Part shown: positions 19,224 to 27,087 of the stretch, piece by piece
Numbering within the stretch: the first letter of the stretch is position 1
Layout: the number at the start of each line of letters is the position of its first letter
DNA from: Aeromicrobium sp. Root236
GTDB taxonomy: Bacteria; Actinomycetota; Actinomycetes; Propionibacteriales; Nocardioidaceae
DNA: 64,000 nucleotides
Direction: 5' to 3'
Assembly: GCF_001428805.1 (NCBI RefSeq)
Contig: NZ_LMIS01000001.1
Location: forward strand, 3,855,168-3,919,167
Position numbers and translations under genes: made by a program
The notes under the pieces: model-generated
Database searches by the model: none
Told to the model about the DNA's origin: nothing
Seen by the model: the letters and a program-made list of their open reading frames with translations, nothing else

Positions 19224-20651
19224 TCAGTCTCCGGCCATACGATCCAGGATCTTGTCCGGCACCAAGGCGGCGAGCGGTCGACCGATGGTTCGTACAGCGA
19301 TCTCCGCGATGATCCCCCAGCCGGCCATCGCCAGGAACAGCCACGGCACCGGGGAGAGCGAGATGGCAGAGATCCCACCCTGCACGTCGAATCCTCCGCT
19401 GCCGAACATCGAGGTGCTCGTCGACACAGCGCTGAGGGCCGTGAGAAGAGCGCCGGCTCCCGCGAAGGATGCGACGAGCCAGAAGGAGTCGACGGACGTC
19501 CTGCGGCGGCCCGCCGAGCGCCGTGCGAGCACCGCAATGGCGACGACCAGAGCCACGATCGTGAGCGGGATCAGCACGAAGAAGACTCCGTCGACGTCAT
19601 CGCTGAACAGCCAGAAGAACGTCGCACCGGAACCGTCGCCGAACGGCAGCCCGGGAATCTCGACGCCAGCGAGCTGGCCGAACGTGAGGCCGTACACGGC
19701 GATGTTGAGGATCGCCAGCGGGAACGTCAGGATGCCCTCGGACTCGCCATTGGCGATGGCGTAGATCGCCGCCGCCGGGACGAGCAGGGCGACGAATGCC
19801 GCGAGGTAGACCGCCACCCCTCGCAGGGAGGCGGTCAGCTCGGAGGGCAGGCGCGACACCAGCCGACGGCGCGCGAGGGGGCGGCGGGCGAGCAGAGACA
19901 CGACAGCTCCGAGCACGGACCCGTAGAACAGGATCGACAACGTGCCGGCGTGTCCGAAGTCGCCCTCGATGCGCAACCGCGCTGCGAATGCCACGGCCCA
20001 GGTCAGCACCGCGAACGTCGTCCCCGTGACCGCTGATGCCGCAAGGACCGCTCGTCGCGACGGGGTCGGCCTGCGGCGTTCGGCCCGGCGACTGGCCACC
20101 CACAGGGCACCGATCATGACGACGAGGACGGTCAGGGAGATCGTCGCCAGGCGTGAGCTCGACGTGAAGCTGCCTCCGAACGACACGTCGTCGTCGACGT
20201 CATCCGGCGGCGTGGCTTCCGCGTCGTCGTCGCTGAGCTCTCCCTCGTCGTCGCAGCAGTCAGCATCGTCGGGAATGCCCAGCTCTTCGTCCTCGCTGAA
20301 CTCCTCGTCCTCGCTGAACTGGCCTTCCTCGCCGCCCTCGCTGAACTCGTTGTCGAACTCGTCGTCGTACTCATCGTCCAGGTTCACGGTCGTCGTGTAG
20401 TCGAACGTGCCGTGCGACGACATGGCGACGGCCTGCCCCGGCGCGGTGAGGTACCACGACCACGGCACGTCGTCCTCCGTGGCGACGGCGAGCAACGCCG
20501 CACCGGTCATCAGGAAGGTGACGACCCACACGCCTGCGTACGCGACGATGCCCGTCCGGGCGGCGTCGAGCAGCGACGAACGGTTGTGGTTGATCGAGTC
20601 GAGCAGCGTCCCTGAGCGTGGTGAGGGGTCCGGCGCGGCTGACGATGTCAT
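19224..20651 (-). CDS. Polytopic membrane protein with a long Asp/Glu-rich loop
   Basis: 475 residues, unrecognised. One hydrophobic helix lies at about 33-56, then an extraordinarily acidic stretch (about 91-155) rich in DDE, SEDEE and DD with a CC pair at 132-133. Roughly eight further hydrophobic segments follow between 165 and 460. The acidic region contains repeats of EFSEDEE-like units. It could bind cations or a basic partner, but this is inference. The ATG lies 10 bp after a GGAAGGACC-type RBS. Neighbours give no functional clue. Confidence 0.6.
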   Translation of the reverse strand: MTSSAAPDPSPRSGTLLDSINHNRSSLLDAARTGIVAYAGVWVVTFLMTGAALLAVATEDDVPWSWYLTAPGQAVAMSSHGTFDYTTTVNLDDEYDDEFDNEFSEGGEEGQFSEDEEFSEDEELGIPDDADCCDDEGELSDDDAEATPPDDVDDDVSFGGSFTSSSRLATISLTVLVVMIGALWVASRRAERRRPTPSRRAVLAASAVTGTTFAVLTWAVAFAARLRIEGDFGHAGTLSILFYGSVLGAVVSLLARRPLARRRLVSRLPSELTASLRGVAVYLAAFVALLVPAAAIYAIANGESEGILTFPLAILNIAVYGLTFGQLAGVEIPGLPFGDGSGATFFWLFSDDVDGVFFVLIPLTIVALVVAIAVLARRSAGRRRTSVDSFWLVASFAGAGALLTALSAVSTSTSMFGSGGFDVQGGISAISLSPVPWLFLAMAGWGIIAEIAVRTIGRPLAALVPDKILDRMAGD

Positions 20652-20741
20652 GTGGGTCCTTCCAGCGGGTCACCGCATGATGTCAGTCCGAGACGCCGCT
20701 CGCTCCGGCTTTCGGAGAACCAGCTGACGCCCTGTCCGGAT

Positions 20742-21179
20742 TCAGGCGGTTTCGGCCTTGCGCAGCACCGACTTGAGCTGCTTGCCGAGGGCGGCGGCGC
20801 CGGCGACCGGGATCAGGGAGCCGATCAGCTTGCCCTTGAACGAGTTGCCCTTGCGGGTGAGCACCACGTGCACGTCCGTGCCGCCGTCCGCTGGCGTGAG
20901 CTCGTAGCGCCAGCCGCTGCCCGGGCCCCAGAGGTTGGACTCGACCGTGTCGACCGTGACGGTGCCGGCGGCGGTGTCCCACGCGTAGTGGCTGCGCTCC
21001 CAGCCCATCGAGTTGCCCTCGGTCACGTCGGCAGTGGTGGCGCCCAGCTCGTGCACCGTGAAGTGCGCGTCGTCGATGTTCGGCCACTTGTCCGGACGAT
21101 CGGGACCGAAGTCGGTCAGCAGTCCGAGCACGTCGCTCGGCGACAGTGTCGTGTGCACCGTGAACTGGGTCTTGGGCAT
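20742..21179 (-). CDS. SRPBCC (START-like) family protein
   Basis: 145 residues. The layout matches polyketide-cyclase/AHSA1-like SRPBCC proteins: an N-terminal strand (TQFTVHTTLSPSDVLGLL), a central beta-sheet with WRYELTPADGGTDVHVVL, and a C-terminal helix (AALGKQLKSVLRKAETA). The fold forms a hydrophobic ligand cavity; the ligand is unknown. The ATG at 21177-21179 is preceded by AAGGAGCC. It is transcribed with, but 80 bp from, the acylphosphatase gene. Confidence 0.75.
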   Translation of the reverse strand: MPKTQFTVHTTLSPSDVLGLLTDFGPDRPDKWPNIDDAHFTVHELGATTADVTEGNSMGWERSHYAWDTAAGTVTVDTVESNLWGPGSGWRYELTPADGGTDVHVVLTRKGNSFKGKLIGSLIPVAGAAALGKQLKSVLRKAETA

Positions 21180-21260
21180 CCTGGCTCCTTCGCAGCGTGA
21201 GACGGGGAGTCCGCCGATGCAGTAGATCCTCCCGCAGATGTGGTTGCCCGGAGGCGGATC

Positions 21261-21527
21261 TCAGCGAACGCCGAAACCGCGAAGCCCTTCGAGCTCCTCC
21301 TCGGCCACTTCGACGGCGTCGACCGCAGCGCGGGGCGGGCCTTGCCGGCACCAGGCGACCAGCGCCTCCACGGCGGCATCCTCGCCCTCGAAGACCGCTT
21401 CGACCGCGCCGTCCGGGCGATTCGAGACCCAGCCCGCGACGCCGTGCCGCGCCGCTTCCTGTTGGCACGACGCCCTGAAGAAGACGCCCTGGACGGTCCC
21501 TCGCACCACGACGCGTCGGCGGATCAT
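21261..21527 (-). CDS. acyP: Acylphosphatase
   Basis: 88 residues, the full family length. VQGVFFRA (12-19) supplies the phosphate loop with catalytic R18, and GWVSNRPDG (32-40) supplies catalytic N36. The enzyme hydrolyses carboxyl-phosphate bonds such as acetyl phosphate or carbamoyl phosphate. Its first 22 codons lie in the 127-bp direct repeat; a second, truncated copy of those codons is at 23157-23221 with two synonymous differences. The gene itself is intact. Before the cassette inserted, it was probably divergent from the pentapeptide-repeat gene now at 23247. Confidence 0.92.
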   Translation of the reverse strand: MIRRRVVVRGTVQGVFFRASCQQEAARHGVAGWVSNRPDGAVEAVFEGEDAAVEALVAWCRQGPPRAAVDAVEVAEEELEGLRGFGVR

Positions 21528-21589
21528 CGGTCCAGCGTATTAGGCTCCCCGCGTGGACCGCCTCGAGCTCGTCGCCGACTGCAGCAGCT
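21463..21589. repeat. 127-bp direct repeat, left copy (flanks the HEPN/TIR-like cassette)
   Basis: Identical at 124 of 127 positions to 23157-23283. It holds the first 22 codons of the acylphosphatase, the short divergent intergenic region, and the first 12 codons of the pentapeptide gene (GTG at 21553). In this copy the pentapeptide frame hits TAA at 21589-21591 right after the repeat ends. Confidence 0.95.
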
Positions 21590-23156
21590 AAAGCCGGGCC
21601 AAGGTCCTATCTTGGTGACGTGACTGAGGAAGCTTTGGCTAGTTCAGTCCGCAACAAGCTCGCGAAAGCAAAAGAGTTTCTTCTTGTTGCCGGAGTGGCG
21701 CACGACCAGGCGTTCGACGCGGCTACAAGCCTCGCGGTCTCGGCTGCAGTAAATGCTTCGGACGCAATCCTGCTAATCGAAGTGGGTACCTACCCGACCG
21801 GCGGGCAGCATATGCACGCACTCACGCTGCTGCGGGAAGCAGGATACGGAAGGGCGGCTCGCCATCTCGGAGCCTGCCTCGGGCTGAAGAACAAGGCGCA
21901 GTACGCGGTGTCAGCGTGCACTCGCGGCAACGCCGACGCGGCGGTGTCCCATGCGACCCGTATTGTCGATGCAGCCGCACGTCTCGCGGATGAGAGAGGA
22001 TTCTAAATATGGCGCGGTGCTTCGTAATTGGACCGATCGGAGATCGACTTGCTCCGGTCGGGTCGCCAAGCAGGCAAACATGGGAAGAAGCGCTCGCGGT
22101 CTTCGAAGACGTCATCAAGCCGGCTTGCCAGGCGAACGATCTTGATCCCATCCGTGCCGATGGTATCGCGATACCTGGCGAAATTACCGACCAGATCTTC
22201 CGCCATCTGTTCGAGGACGAAGTCGTGATTGCCGACGTTAGCGGTGGCAACGCCAATGTTATGTACGAGCTCGGGCTGAGGCATACCCGGAACCTTCTCA
22301 CCGTCCAGATCGGCGAGTACGGACAGTTGCCGTTCGACGTTTCTTCAGTTCGCACGATCATGTTCTCGCGCTCCGACCGCGGATTGATCGATGCGCGCAA
22401 CGAGTTGAGTCGGGCCTTGCGGGTAGGTCTTGCTGAGGGCGGGGATGCCGTCACCGCCACCAAAGTTTGGCTCGCCGCAGGCGGATTAGATCTCAGCGAT
22501 TCGACCGGGGATGTCACGGAGACGGACGCTCAAGAGACCGAGCAGCAGGAGATTGATCCGCTCGACGAGGACGGTTTCATCGAGCGCATGGTGAAGATCG
22601 AGCAAGTCTTTCCCGCAATGACTGAGACAGTCGAAGGTATCGGCGAGATTCTCGAGTCGCTCGGAGATGACGCGCAAAAGATGAGCGCTGAGTTCGAACT
22701 CTTGAATGAGACGAACGCGCCCACACAGCGCCGGCTTGCGATTATGGCGCGTTATGGTGAGAGTCTGTCCGAACCCTCAGAACGCCTAACTGAGCTCACC
22801 AGTTCGTTTGTTCAGTCAATGGAAGAGGCCGACTCAACCATGAGGGGTTTGCTTCGGGATCTCACAGAGAATCCGCAATTGCTGGAGTCCAAAGATTCCC
22901 AAGAGTTCCTGTCGACCGTTGGCTCTATGGCGGCGTCTACTAGGGAAGGCATGGAGTCGCTGAATGAGTTTGGAACCTTGGTTGGTGGGCTTGGTTCGCT
23001 GAGCAAAGTCTTGCGAAAACCGGGCAAGCGCATGCAGGATGCGATCCGCTCGATGGCTAAAGCGGCCGCGGTCGTTGACGAATGGGAAGCCGGAGCGGCG
23101 AGGCTCATTTCTCGTCCACCGGCGACAGGTGGCGAGGCTCTGCCACCCGAAGGCGC
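21590..23156. mobile_element. Inserted two-gene cassette (unique part) between 127-bp repeats
   Basis: The segment separates two host genes that would otherwise be divergent neighbours. It is A+T-richer than its surroundings (for example 30 G+C of 60 at 21601-21660) and its codon use is less biased to G/C thirds. It carries only the HEPN-like and TIR-like genes; no recombinase or transposase is present. The flanking repeats rebuild both host genes. It is best described as a genomic islet brought in by recombination. Confidence 0.8.
21620..22006 (+). CDS. HEPN-like small helical protein of the repeat-flanked cassette
   Basis: 128 residues, all-helical by composition, resembling HEPN-domain proteins: N-terminal KLAKAKEFLLVAG helix, SLAVSAAVNASDAILLIEVG (37-56) as the conserved core helix, a middle loop (YPTGGQHMHALTLLREAG) and a C-terminal helix (AVSHATRIVDAAARLADE). 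HEPN domains are RNases or nucleic-acid-binding partners in toxin-antitoxin and defence systems. The canonical R-x4-6-H motif is not clear; R78-x3-H82 (RAARH) is the nearest. The GTG at 21620 follows a -10-like TATCTT (21609-21614), so the mRNA may be leaderless. It is 2 bp upstream of the TIR-like gene. Confidence 0.65.
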   Translation: MTEEALASSVRNKLAKAKEFLLVAGVAHDQAFDAATSLAVSAAVNASDAILLIEVGTYPTGGQHMHALTLLREAGYGRAARHLGACLGLKNKAQYAVSACTRGNADAAVSHATRIVDAAARLADERGF

Positions 23157-23172
23157 TGGCACGACGCCCTGA
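22009..23172 (+). CDS. TIR-like / nucleoside deoxyribosyltransferase-like protein with helical C-terminus
   Basis: 387 residues. Residues 1-125 match the TIR-like/NDT-like fold: CFVIGPIGD (4-12), RADGIAIPGEITDQI (49-63), then VVIADVSGGNANVMYELGLRH (72-92, D76 and E87 the likely active-site acids), and LPFD (107-110). This signature occurs in nucleotide- or NAD-processing effectors of anti-phage systems. The C-terminal 240 residues are acidic and helical with coiled-coil potential and no known domain, a candidate sensor. Coupled (2-bp gap) to the HEPN-like gene. Its last five codons and stop come from the right-hand repeat. Confidence 0.7.
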   Translation: MARCFVIGPIGDRLAPVGSPSRQTWEEALAVFEDVIKPACQANDLDPIRADGIAIPGEITDQIFRHLFEDEVVIADVSGGNANVMYELGLRHTRNLLTVQIGEYGQLPFDVSSVRTIMFSRSDRGLIDARNELSRALRVGLAEGGDAVTATKVWLAAGGLDLSDSTGDVTETDAQETEQQEIDPLDEDGFIERMVKIEQVFPAMTETVEGIGEILESLGDDAQKMSAEFELLNETNAPTQRRLAIMARYGESLSEPSERLTELTSSFVQSMEEADSTMRGLLRDLTENPQLLESKDSQEFLSTVGSMAASTREGMESLNEFGTLVGGLGSLSKVLRKPGKRMQDAIRSMAKAAAVVDEWEAGAARLISRPPATGGEALPPEGAGTTP

Positions 23173-23283
23173 AGAAGACGCCTTGCACGGTCCCTCGCAC
23201 CACGACGCGTCGGCGGATCATCGGCCCAGCGTATTAGGCTCCCCGCGTGGACCGCCTCGAGCTCGTCGCCGACTGCAGCAGCT
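23157..23283. repeat. 127-bp direct repeat, right copy
   Basis: Second copy of 21463-21589. It supplies the promoter region and start of the intact pentapeptide gene. It also contains a 22-codon acylphosphatase stub on the minus strand (ATG at 23219-23221). Within that stub the only two differences from the left copy (GTC to GTG, CAG to CAA) are synonymous; the third difference is intergenic. Confidence 0.95.
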
Positions 23284-24047
23284 GCTTCGGCCTGTGCTGC
23301 GTCGCGCTCGCGTTCGAGAAGTCCGCCGACTTCCCGGTCGACAAGCGCGTGGGTGAGCCCTGCGACAACCTCGCCACAGACTTCAGCTGCCGGATCCACG
23401 CCTCGCTCCGCGAGGAGGGTTTCCGCGGCTCGTCGGTGTACGACTGCTTCGGTGCTGGTCAGCGGGTCGCTCAACAGACCTTCGGGGGTACGAGCTGGCG
23501 GGACGCTCCGGACACGTCGGCGACGATGTTTGCCGTGCTCCCCGTCATGCGGCAGCTGCACGAGATGCTCTGGTACCTGACCGAGGCGCTGACCCTGCCC
23601 GCTGCGGCGCGACTGCGTCCGGAGCTCGAGAGTGCGTACGCGGCGACCGAGGCGCTGACACGTACGAGCGCCGACGAGCTCGCAGCCCTGGACCTGGCAA
23701 CCCACCGGTCGACCGTCGCTCCGTTGCTGCAGAGCACCAGTGAGCTCGTACGTTCGGGGCACGCCGGGCCCGAGAGCCGCGGCGCCGATCTCATCGGTGC
23801 CGGGCTGGCGGGTGCGAACCTGCGAGGTGCCAACCTGCGCGGTGCTCTCTTGATTGCCGCCGACCTCCGACACGCGGACCTGCGCGAGGCGGACCTGATC
23901 GGCGCCGACCTGAGGGACGCCGACCTCGCCGGAGCCGACCTGACGGGCAGTTTGTTCCTCACCCAGACCCAGGTCAGCTCCGCCAACGGCGACTCGCGCA
24001 CGAAGATCCCTGACGTGCTCGTGCGACCCGGGCACTGGGCGGGGTAG
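23247..24047 (+). CDS. Pentapeptide-repeat protein with an N-terminal Cys cluster
   Basis: 266 residues. The N-terminus has a metal-binding-like set of Cys (C10, C13, C17, C18 in [10 protein letters not shown], then C39, C48 and C67), typical of a family seen in actinobacteria. A helical middle section (about 90-165) leads into about eleven pentapeptide repeats of the A(D/N)LxG type (about 175-240), which form a right-handed quadrilateral beta-helix. Function is unknown; some pentapeptide proteins mimic DNA or protect gyrase. The GTG start lies in the right-hand 127-bp repeat. Followed 9 bp later by the PHP-domain gene. Confidence 0.8.
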   Translation: MDRLELVADCSSCFGLCCVALAFEKSADFPVDKRVGEPCDNLATDFSCRIHASLREEGFRGSSVYDCFGAGQRVAQQTFGGTSWRDAPDTSATMFAVLPVMRQLHEMLWYLTEALTLPAAARLRPELESAYAATEALTRTSADELAALDLATHRSTVAPLLQSTSELVRSGHAGPESRGADLIGAGLAGANLRGANLRGALLIAADLRHADLREADLIGADLRDADLAGADLTGSLFLTQTQVSSANGDSRTKIPDVLVRPGHWAG

Positions 24048-24056
24048 GAAGGGCAC

Positions 24057-25076
24057 ATGGATGCTGTCGAGGCGCTGAAGGAGATCGGCTTCTGGCTCGA
24101 GCGCGAGCTCGCCAAGACGTACCGGGTGGAGGCGTTCCGCAAAGCCGCCGCCGCGATCGAGCACCTGTCGCCGGAACAGCTCGAGAAGCAGGTCAAGGAC
24201 GGCAGCCTCAAGCGCGTCAAGGGCATCGGCGACCGTACGTTCGGCATCATCGCAGAGGCCGTGGCCGGCGACGTGCCGGCCTATCTGGCGGACCTGCGCG
24301 AGCGCGGCGCGAAGCCGCTCGCCTCGGGCGGGACCAAGCTGCGAGCCAAGCTGCGCGGCGACCTGCACAGCCACTCCAACTGGTCCGACGGCGGCTCGTC
24401 GATCCAGGAGATGGCCCGCGCGGCGGCACGGCTGGGTCGCGAGTACCAGGTCATGACGGACCACTCGCCCCGGCTGACGATCGCCAACGGGCTGAGCGAG
24501 GAACGCCTCGCGGAGCAGCTCGACGTCATCGCGGAGGTCGATGCGGAGCACGACGATCTCCGGCTGCTCAGCGGCATCGAGGTCGACATCCTGGACGACG
24601 GCGAGCTCGACCAGACCGACGAGATGCTCGGCCGCCTCGACGTCGTCGTCGCCAGCGTGCACTCCAAGCTCAAGATGGACCGCGACCTGATGACGCGACG
24701 CATGGTCAACGCGATCGCGAACCCGCACACCAACGTGCTCGGTCACTGCACCGGCCGCCTCGTGGCAGGTTCGCGGGGCGGTCGCGACCAGTCACGGTTC
24801 GATCCCGAGATCGTGTTCGCGGCGTGCGAGAAGTTCGATGTCGCGGTGGAGATCAACTCCCGGCCCGAGCGCCGCGACCCGCCGAGCCGGTTGATCCAGA
24901 TCGCGCTCGACTACGGCTGCCTGTTCGCGATCAACACCGACGCGCACGCCCCGGGTCAGCTCGACTTCCTCGACTACGGCGCCGAACGGGCCGCCGCCAA
25001 CAAGGTGCCGGCGTCACGCATCGTCACGACGTGGCCCGTCGAGCGCCTCCTGGAATGGTCGAACGCGAAACGCTGA
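24057..25076 (+). CDS. PHP-domain phosphoesterase with N-terminal helix-hairpin-helix (PolX-like C-terminal module)
   Basis: 339 residues. Residues 1-85 hold a polymerase-beta-type 8-kDa/HhH region (AFRKAAAAIEHL, VKGIGDRTFGIIAEA). The PHP domain follows with DLHSHSNWSDG (103-113), TDHSP, GIEVDILDDG, ASVHSKL and NTDAHAPGQ, all metal ligands of the phosphoesterase. It lacks the nucleotidyl-transferase palm of full PolX, so it probably acts as a nuclease or phosphatase in DNA repair. It may be co-transcribed with the pentapeptide gene. Confidence 0.85.
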   Translation: MDAVEALKEIGFWLERELAKTYRVEAFRKAAAAIEHLSPEQLEKQVKDGSLKRVKGIGDRTFGIIAEAVAGDVPAYLADLRERGAKPLASGGTKLRAKLRGDLHSHSNWSDGGSSIQEMARAAARLGREYQVMTDHSPRLTIANGLSEERLAEQLDVIAEVDAEHDDLRLLSGIEVDILDDGELDQTDEMLGRLDVVVASVHSKLKMDRDLMTRRMVNAIANPHTNVLGHCTGRLVAGSRGGRDQSRFDPEIVFAACEKFDVAVEINSRPERRDPPSRLIQIALDYGCLFAINTDAHAPGQLDFLDYGAERAAANKVPASRIVTTWPVERLLEWSNAKR

Positions 25077-25079
25077 CCG

Positions 25080-25799
25080 TCAGCCGAGGACGTCGGCGAG
25101 CTCGCGGATCTCGTCAGGCGACACCTCGCGAGCCGCACGGCCGGTGACCTCGTCATAGACGTCGATCAGGGCAGCCAGGTCCTTCACCATGCGGCGAGCC
25201 CGGGCCGGCTCGTTGCCGCAGTCGGCGCGGCACTCACCGGAGGCCGCGACCACATGTGCGACGACGAGAGCCTTGGCGGCGTACGCCTCGGCGGCCTCGA
25301 GCTCGGGGGTGATGACGAACGCGAAGACCCGCGACGCGTTGAGGTGGAAGCTCGTGTGCGCGGCGTCGAGGTCGCCCGTGTGCCGCGGGTAGCTCGTCGC
25401 CGCGTCGATCGCCCGCTGCACGTCTGCGGCGTCGCCGGTCTTCTGCAGCCAGGCCTCTGCCTCGTCGATCGCACCGCTGACCCGGCTGCGTGCACCCGGC
25501 TCCAGGAGTGCCATGACCTGGCGGGCCTGTTCGATCCGGAGCCTGGCGCGCAGCTCCGGGGAGTCCTCGGTGGTGCCGAAGAGCCGGCCGATCAGCGGCA
25601 CGAGCCGCGTACGGTCCCCGTCGCGCAGCAGGTCGTTGGTCGTACGTGCCTCGTGAGCCAACATCGGGTGCGTGCACTCGGGACGATCGCTCCACTCCTC
25701 GCCGGCAAGCAGCGACACGTACTCCATCACGCACGCCTCGCCGTGGTCGGCGTCGTGCGAGCCGGCGGACAGCGTCGGCAGGGCATCGGGCAGGTTCAT
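25080..25799 (-). CDS. Conserved hypothetical protein (HGEACVMEY motif)
   Basis: 239 residues, soluble and helical, with no signal peptide. The N-terminal HGEACVMEYVSLLAGEEWSD and the following PECTHPMLA recur in an uncharacterised actinobacterial family. A CRADCGN segment near the C-terminus adds two Cys. The ATG at 25797-25799 was chosen because GGAGG lies 7 bp upstream; a GTG six bases earlier overlaps that site. Convergent with the PHP gene (3-bp gap). I do not assign a function. Confidence 0.7.
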   Translation of the reverse strand: MNLPDALPTLSAGSHDADHGEACVMEYVSLLAGEEWSDRPECTHPMLAHEARTTNDLLRDGDRTRLVPLIGRLFGTTEDSPELRARLRIEQARQVMALLEPGARSRVSGAIDEAEAWLQKTGDAADVQRAIDAATSYPRHTGDLDAAHTSFHLNASRVFAFVITPELEAAEAYAAKALVVAHVVAASGECRADCGNEPARARRMVKDLAALIDVYDEVTGRAAREVSPDEIRELADVLG

Positions 25800-25836
25800 G
25801 GTCACCCCTCCAGTGTCCCGCGTGCGTCAAGCCACC

Positions 25837-26322
25837 TCAGTCCATCAGCAGGGCGGCCAACGTGCCGCCGAGGTCACGGGCGGCCTCGAGATCCGCGTCG
25901 GTGACGTCGCCCATGATCTCGAGGACGTCGGCGGACTGGATCCACGACAGCGCCTGCACGATGCTCTGGACCGATCGCACGGCGCCCGTCGTGTCGTAGC
26001 GGCCGTGCACCCACAGCCCGTACGGTTTCTTGCCGCCCGCGCCGCTGCCGGCGGAGCCGTCCTCGGCGAGCGAGCCGCCGGCCTCGAGGAAGATCGTGTC
26101 GAAGAAGTGCTTGAGCGCGCCGCTCATGTAGCCGAAGTTCGCGCTCGTCCCCAGCAGGTAACCGTCGGCGGCCAGCACGTCCTCGGCGTTGGCCTCCAGC
26201 GCCGGGCGTACGACCACCTCCACACCCTCGATGGCCTCGTCGAAAGCGCCGGCCACGACGGCGTCGGCGAGCCGTTGCAGGTTCGCTGTGGGGGCGTGGT
26301 GGACGATCAGCAGCCGGGGCAT
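25837..26322 (-). CDS. Flavodoxin-family / NAD(P)H-dependent FMN reductase-like protein
   Basis: 161 residues of flavodoxin-like fold: N-terminal strand LLIVHHAPTANLQRLADAV with the FMN phosphate loop, then GYLLGTSANFGYMSGALKHFFD, which matches WrbA/flavodoxin-type flavin contacts. It is likely a small FMN-dependent oxidoreductase or electron carrier. A Gly/Ser-rich insertion (SLAEDGSAGSGAGG) occurs in the middle. It lies 37 bp upstream of the hypothetical gene on the same strand. Confidence 0.82.
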   Translation of the reverse strand: MPRLLIVHHAPTANLQRLADAVVAGAFDEAIEGVEVVVRPALEANAEDVLAADGYLLGTSANFGYMSGALKHFFDTIFLEAGGSLAEDGSAGSGAGGKKPYGLWVHGRYDTTGAVRSVQSIVQALSWIQSADVLEIMGDVTDADLEAARDLGGTLAALLMD

Positions 26323-26487
26323 GGCACGAGGTTAGTCAACCAACACGGGTCCGTCCGGAGCCAGAACCGTGGCATCGAGTAGGTTCGCCAGATCATTGGC
26401 ACGCTGACCAGGGAACGAGGTGTCGCCATCGCGATCTCTGCACGCGCGCTTCAGTCGGTTCCACTTCTCCTCGCGTGCCTGGCTCTG

Positions 26488-26973
26488 GTGCCGATGGCCG
26501 CATGCGACGACGCCGTGGAACCGACGAGTTTCACGACGATCGCCGACGCCAAGGCACTCTCCGGCACGCGCTCGGACGTCAAGTCGGTCTTCGACGCCGC
26601 TGCCGCCTCGGCCACCGACGCCGTCGAGGGTGGCGGGATCCGCAACGGAGACCGAGTGCGGGACGTGACGTGCGGAGAGGCGTACGGCAAGGAGTTCCGC
26701 GAGCTCGAGGTCGGTGGGTCGTTCGTCACGAGCGGTGCGGAGCTCGACGACGTCGTGTCCCGGGTGCGACAAGGCTGGGACGAGCAGGGCTGGTCGGTCG
26801 AGCTCGCCGCGCCGGACCGGGTCATGTTGACTACCGAGACGTCCACCGGCGTGCGACTGACGGGGTGGGCAACGGTGCAGGAAGCGGCCAGCGATCCCGC
26901 TCTCGTTGCGATCAGCCTCAAGGTCGGCACCGGTTGCCTCAGGTTGCCGGCGTCGATCGCGGACGACCTCTGA
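26488..26973 (+). CDS. Putative lipoprotein with unclear start
   Basis: The frame is secure from 26488 (GTG) to the stop, giving 161 residues of an extracytoplasmic-type protein with a lipobox MAAC just after the start. An ordinary lipoprotein signal peptide (ALQSVPLLLACLALVPMAAC) is encoded in the same frame immediately upstream, but there is no ATG, GTG or TTG in that frame back to a stop at 26380. A GTG at 26420 with good position is in the +1 frame. So either a rare start (ATC at 26428) is used or an indel lies near 26430. No family recognised. Confidence 0.55.
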   Translation: MPMAACDDAVEPTSFTTIADAKALSGTRSDVKSVFDAAAASATDAVEGGGIRNGDRVRDVTCGEAYGKEFRELEVGGSFVTSGAELDDVVSRVRQGWDEQGWSVELAAPDRVMLTTETSTGVRLTGWATVQEAASDPALVAISLKVGTGCLRLPASIADDL

Positions 26974-27087
26974 TCGCTCACGAGCCGACTGAGGCCGAAT
27001 CCTCGTGGACTGCGCTGTCAGATGGAGCGTTTCCAGGAGCAGCCAGCAATCCGCCCCGTCGACCGTCGCTGCCTGCCACGATGAGTC

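Noticed and set aside
21553..21591. Short frame [12 protein letters not shown] in the left repeat as a real small gene
   Set aside because: It is the truncated start of the pentapeptide gene and stops at the cassette edge.
21620..22006. Canonical HEPN RNase motif R-x4-6-H
   Set aside because: The only candidate is R78-x3-H82 with short spacing, so active-site identity is not claimed.
22812..24746. Long minus-strand open frame across the islet and the PHP gene
   Set aside because: It crosses both conserved genes and the repeat junction; no plausible start or family.
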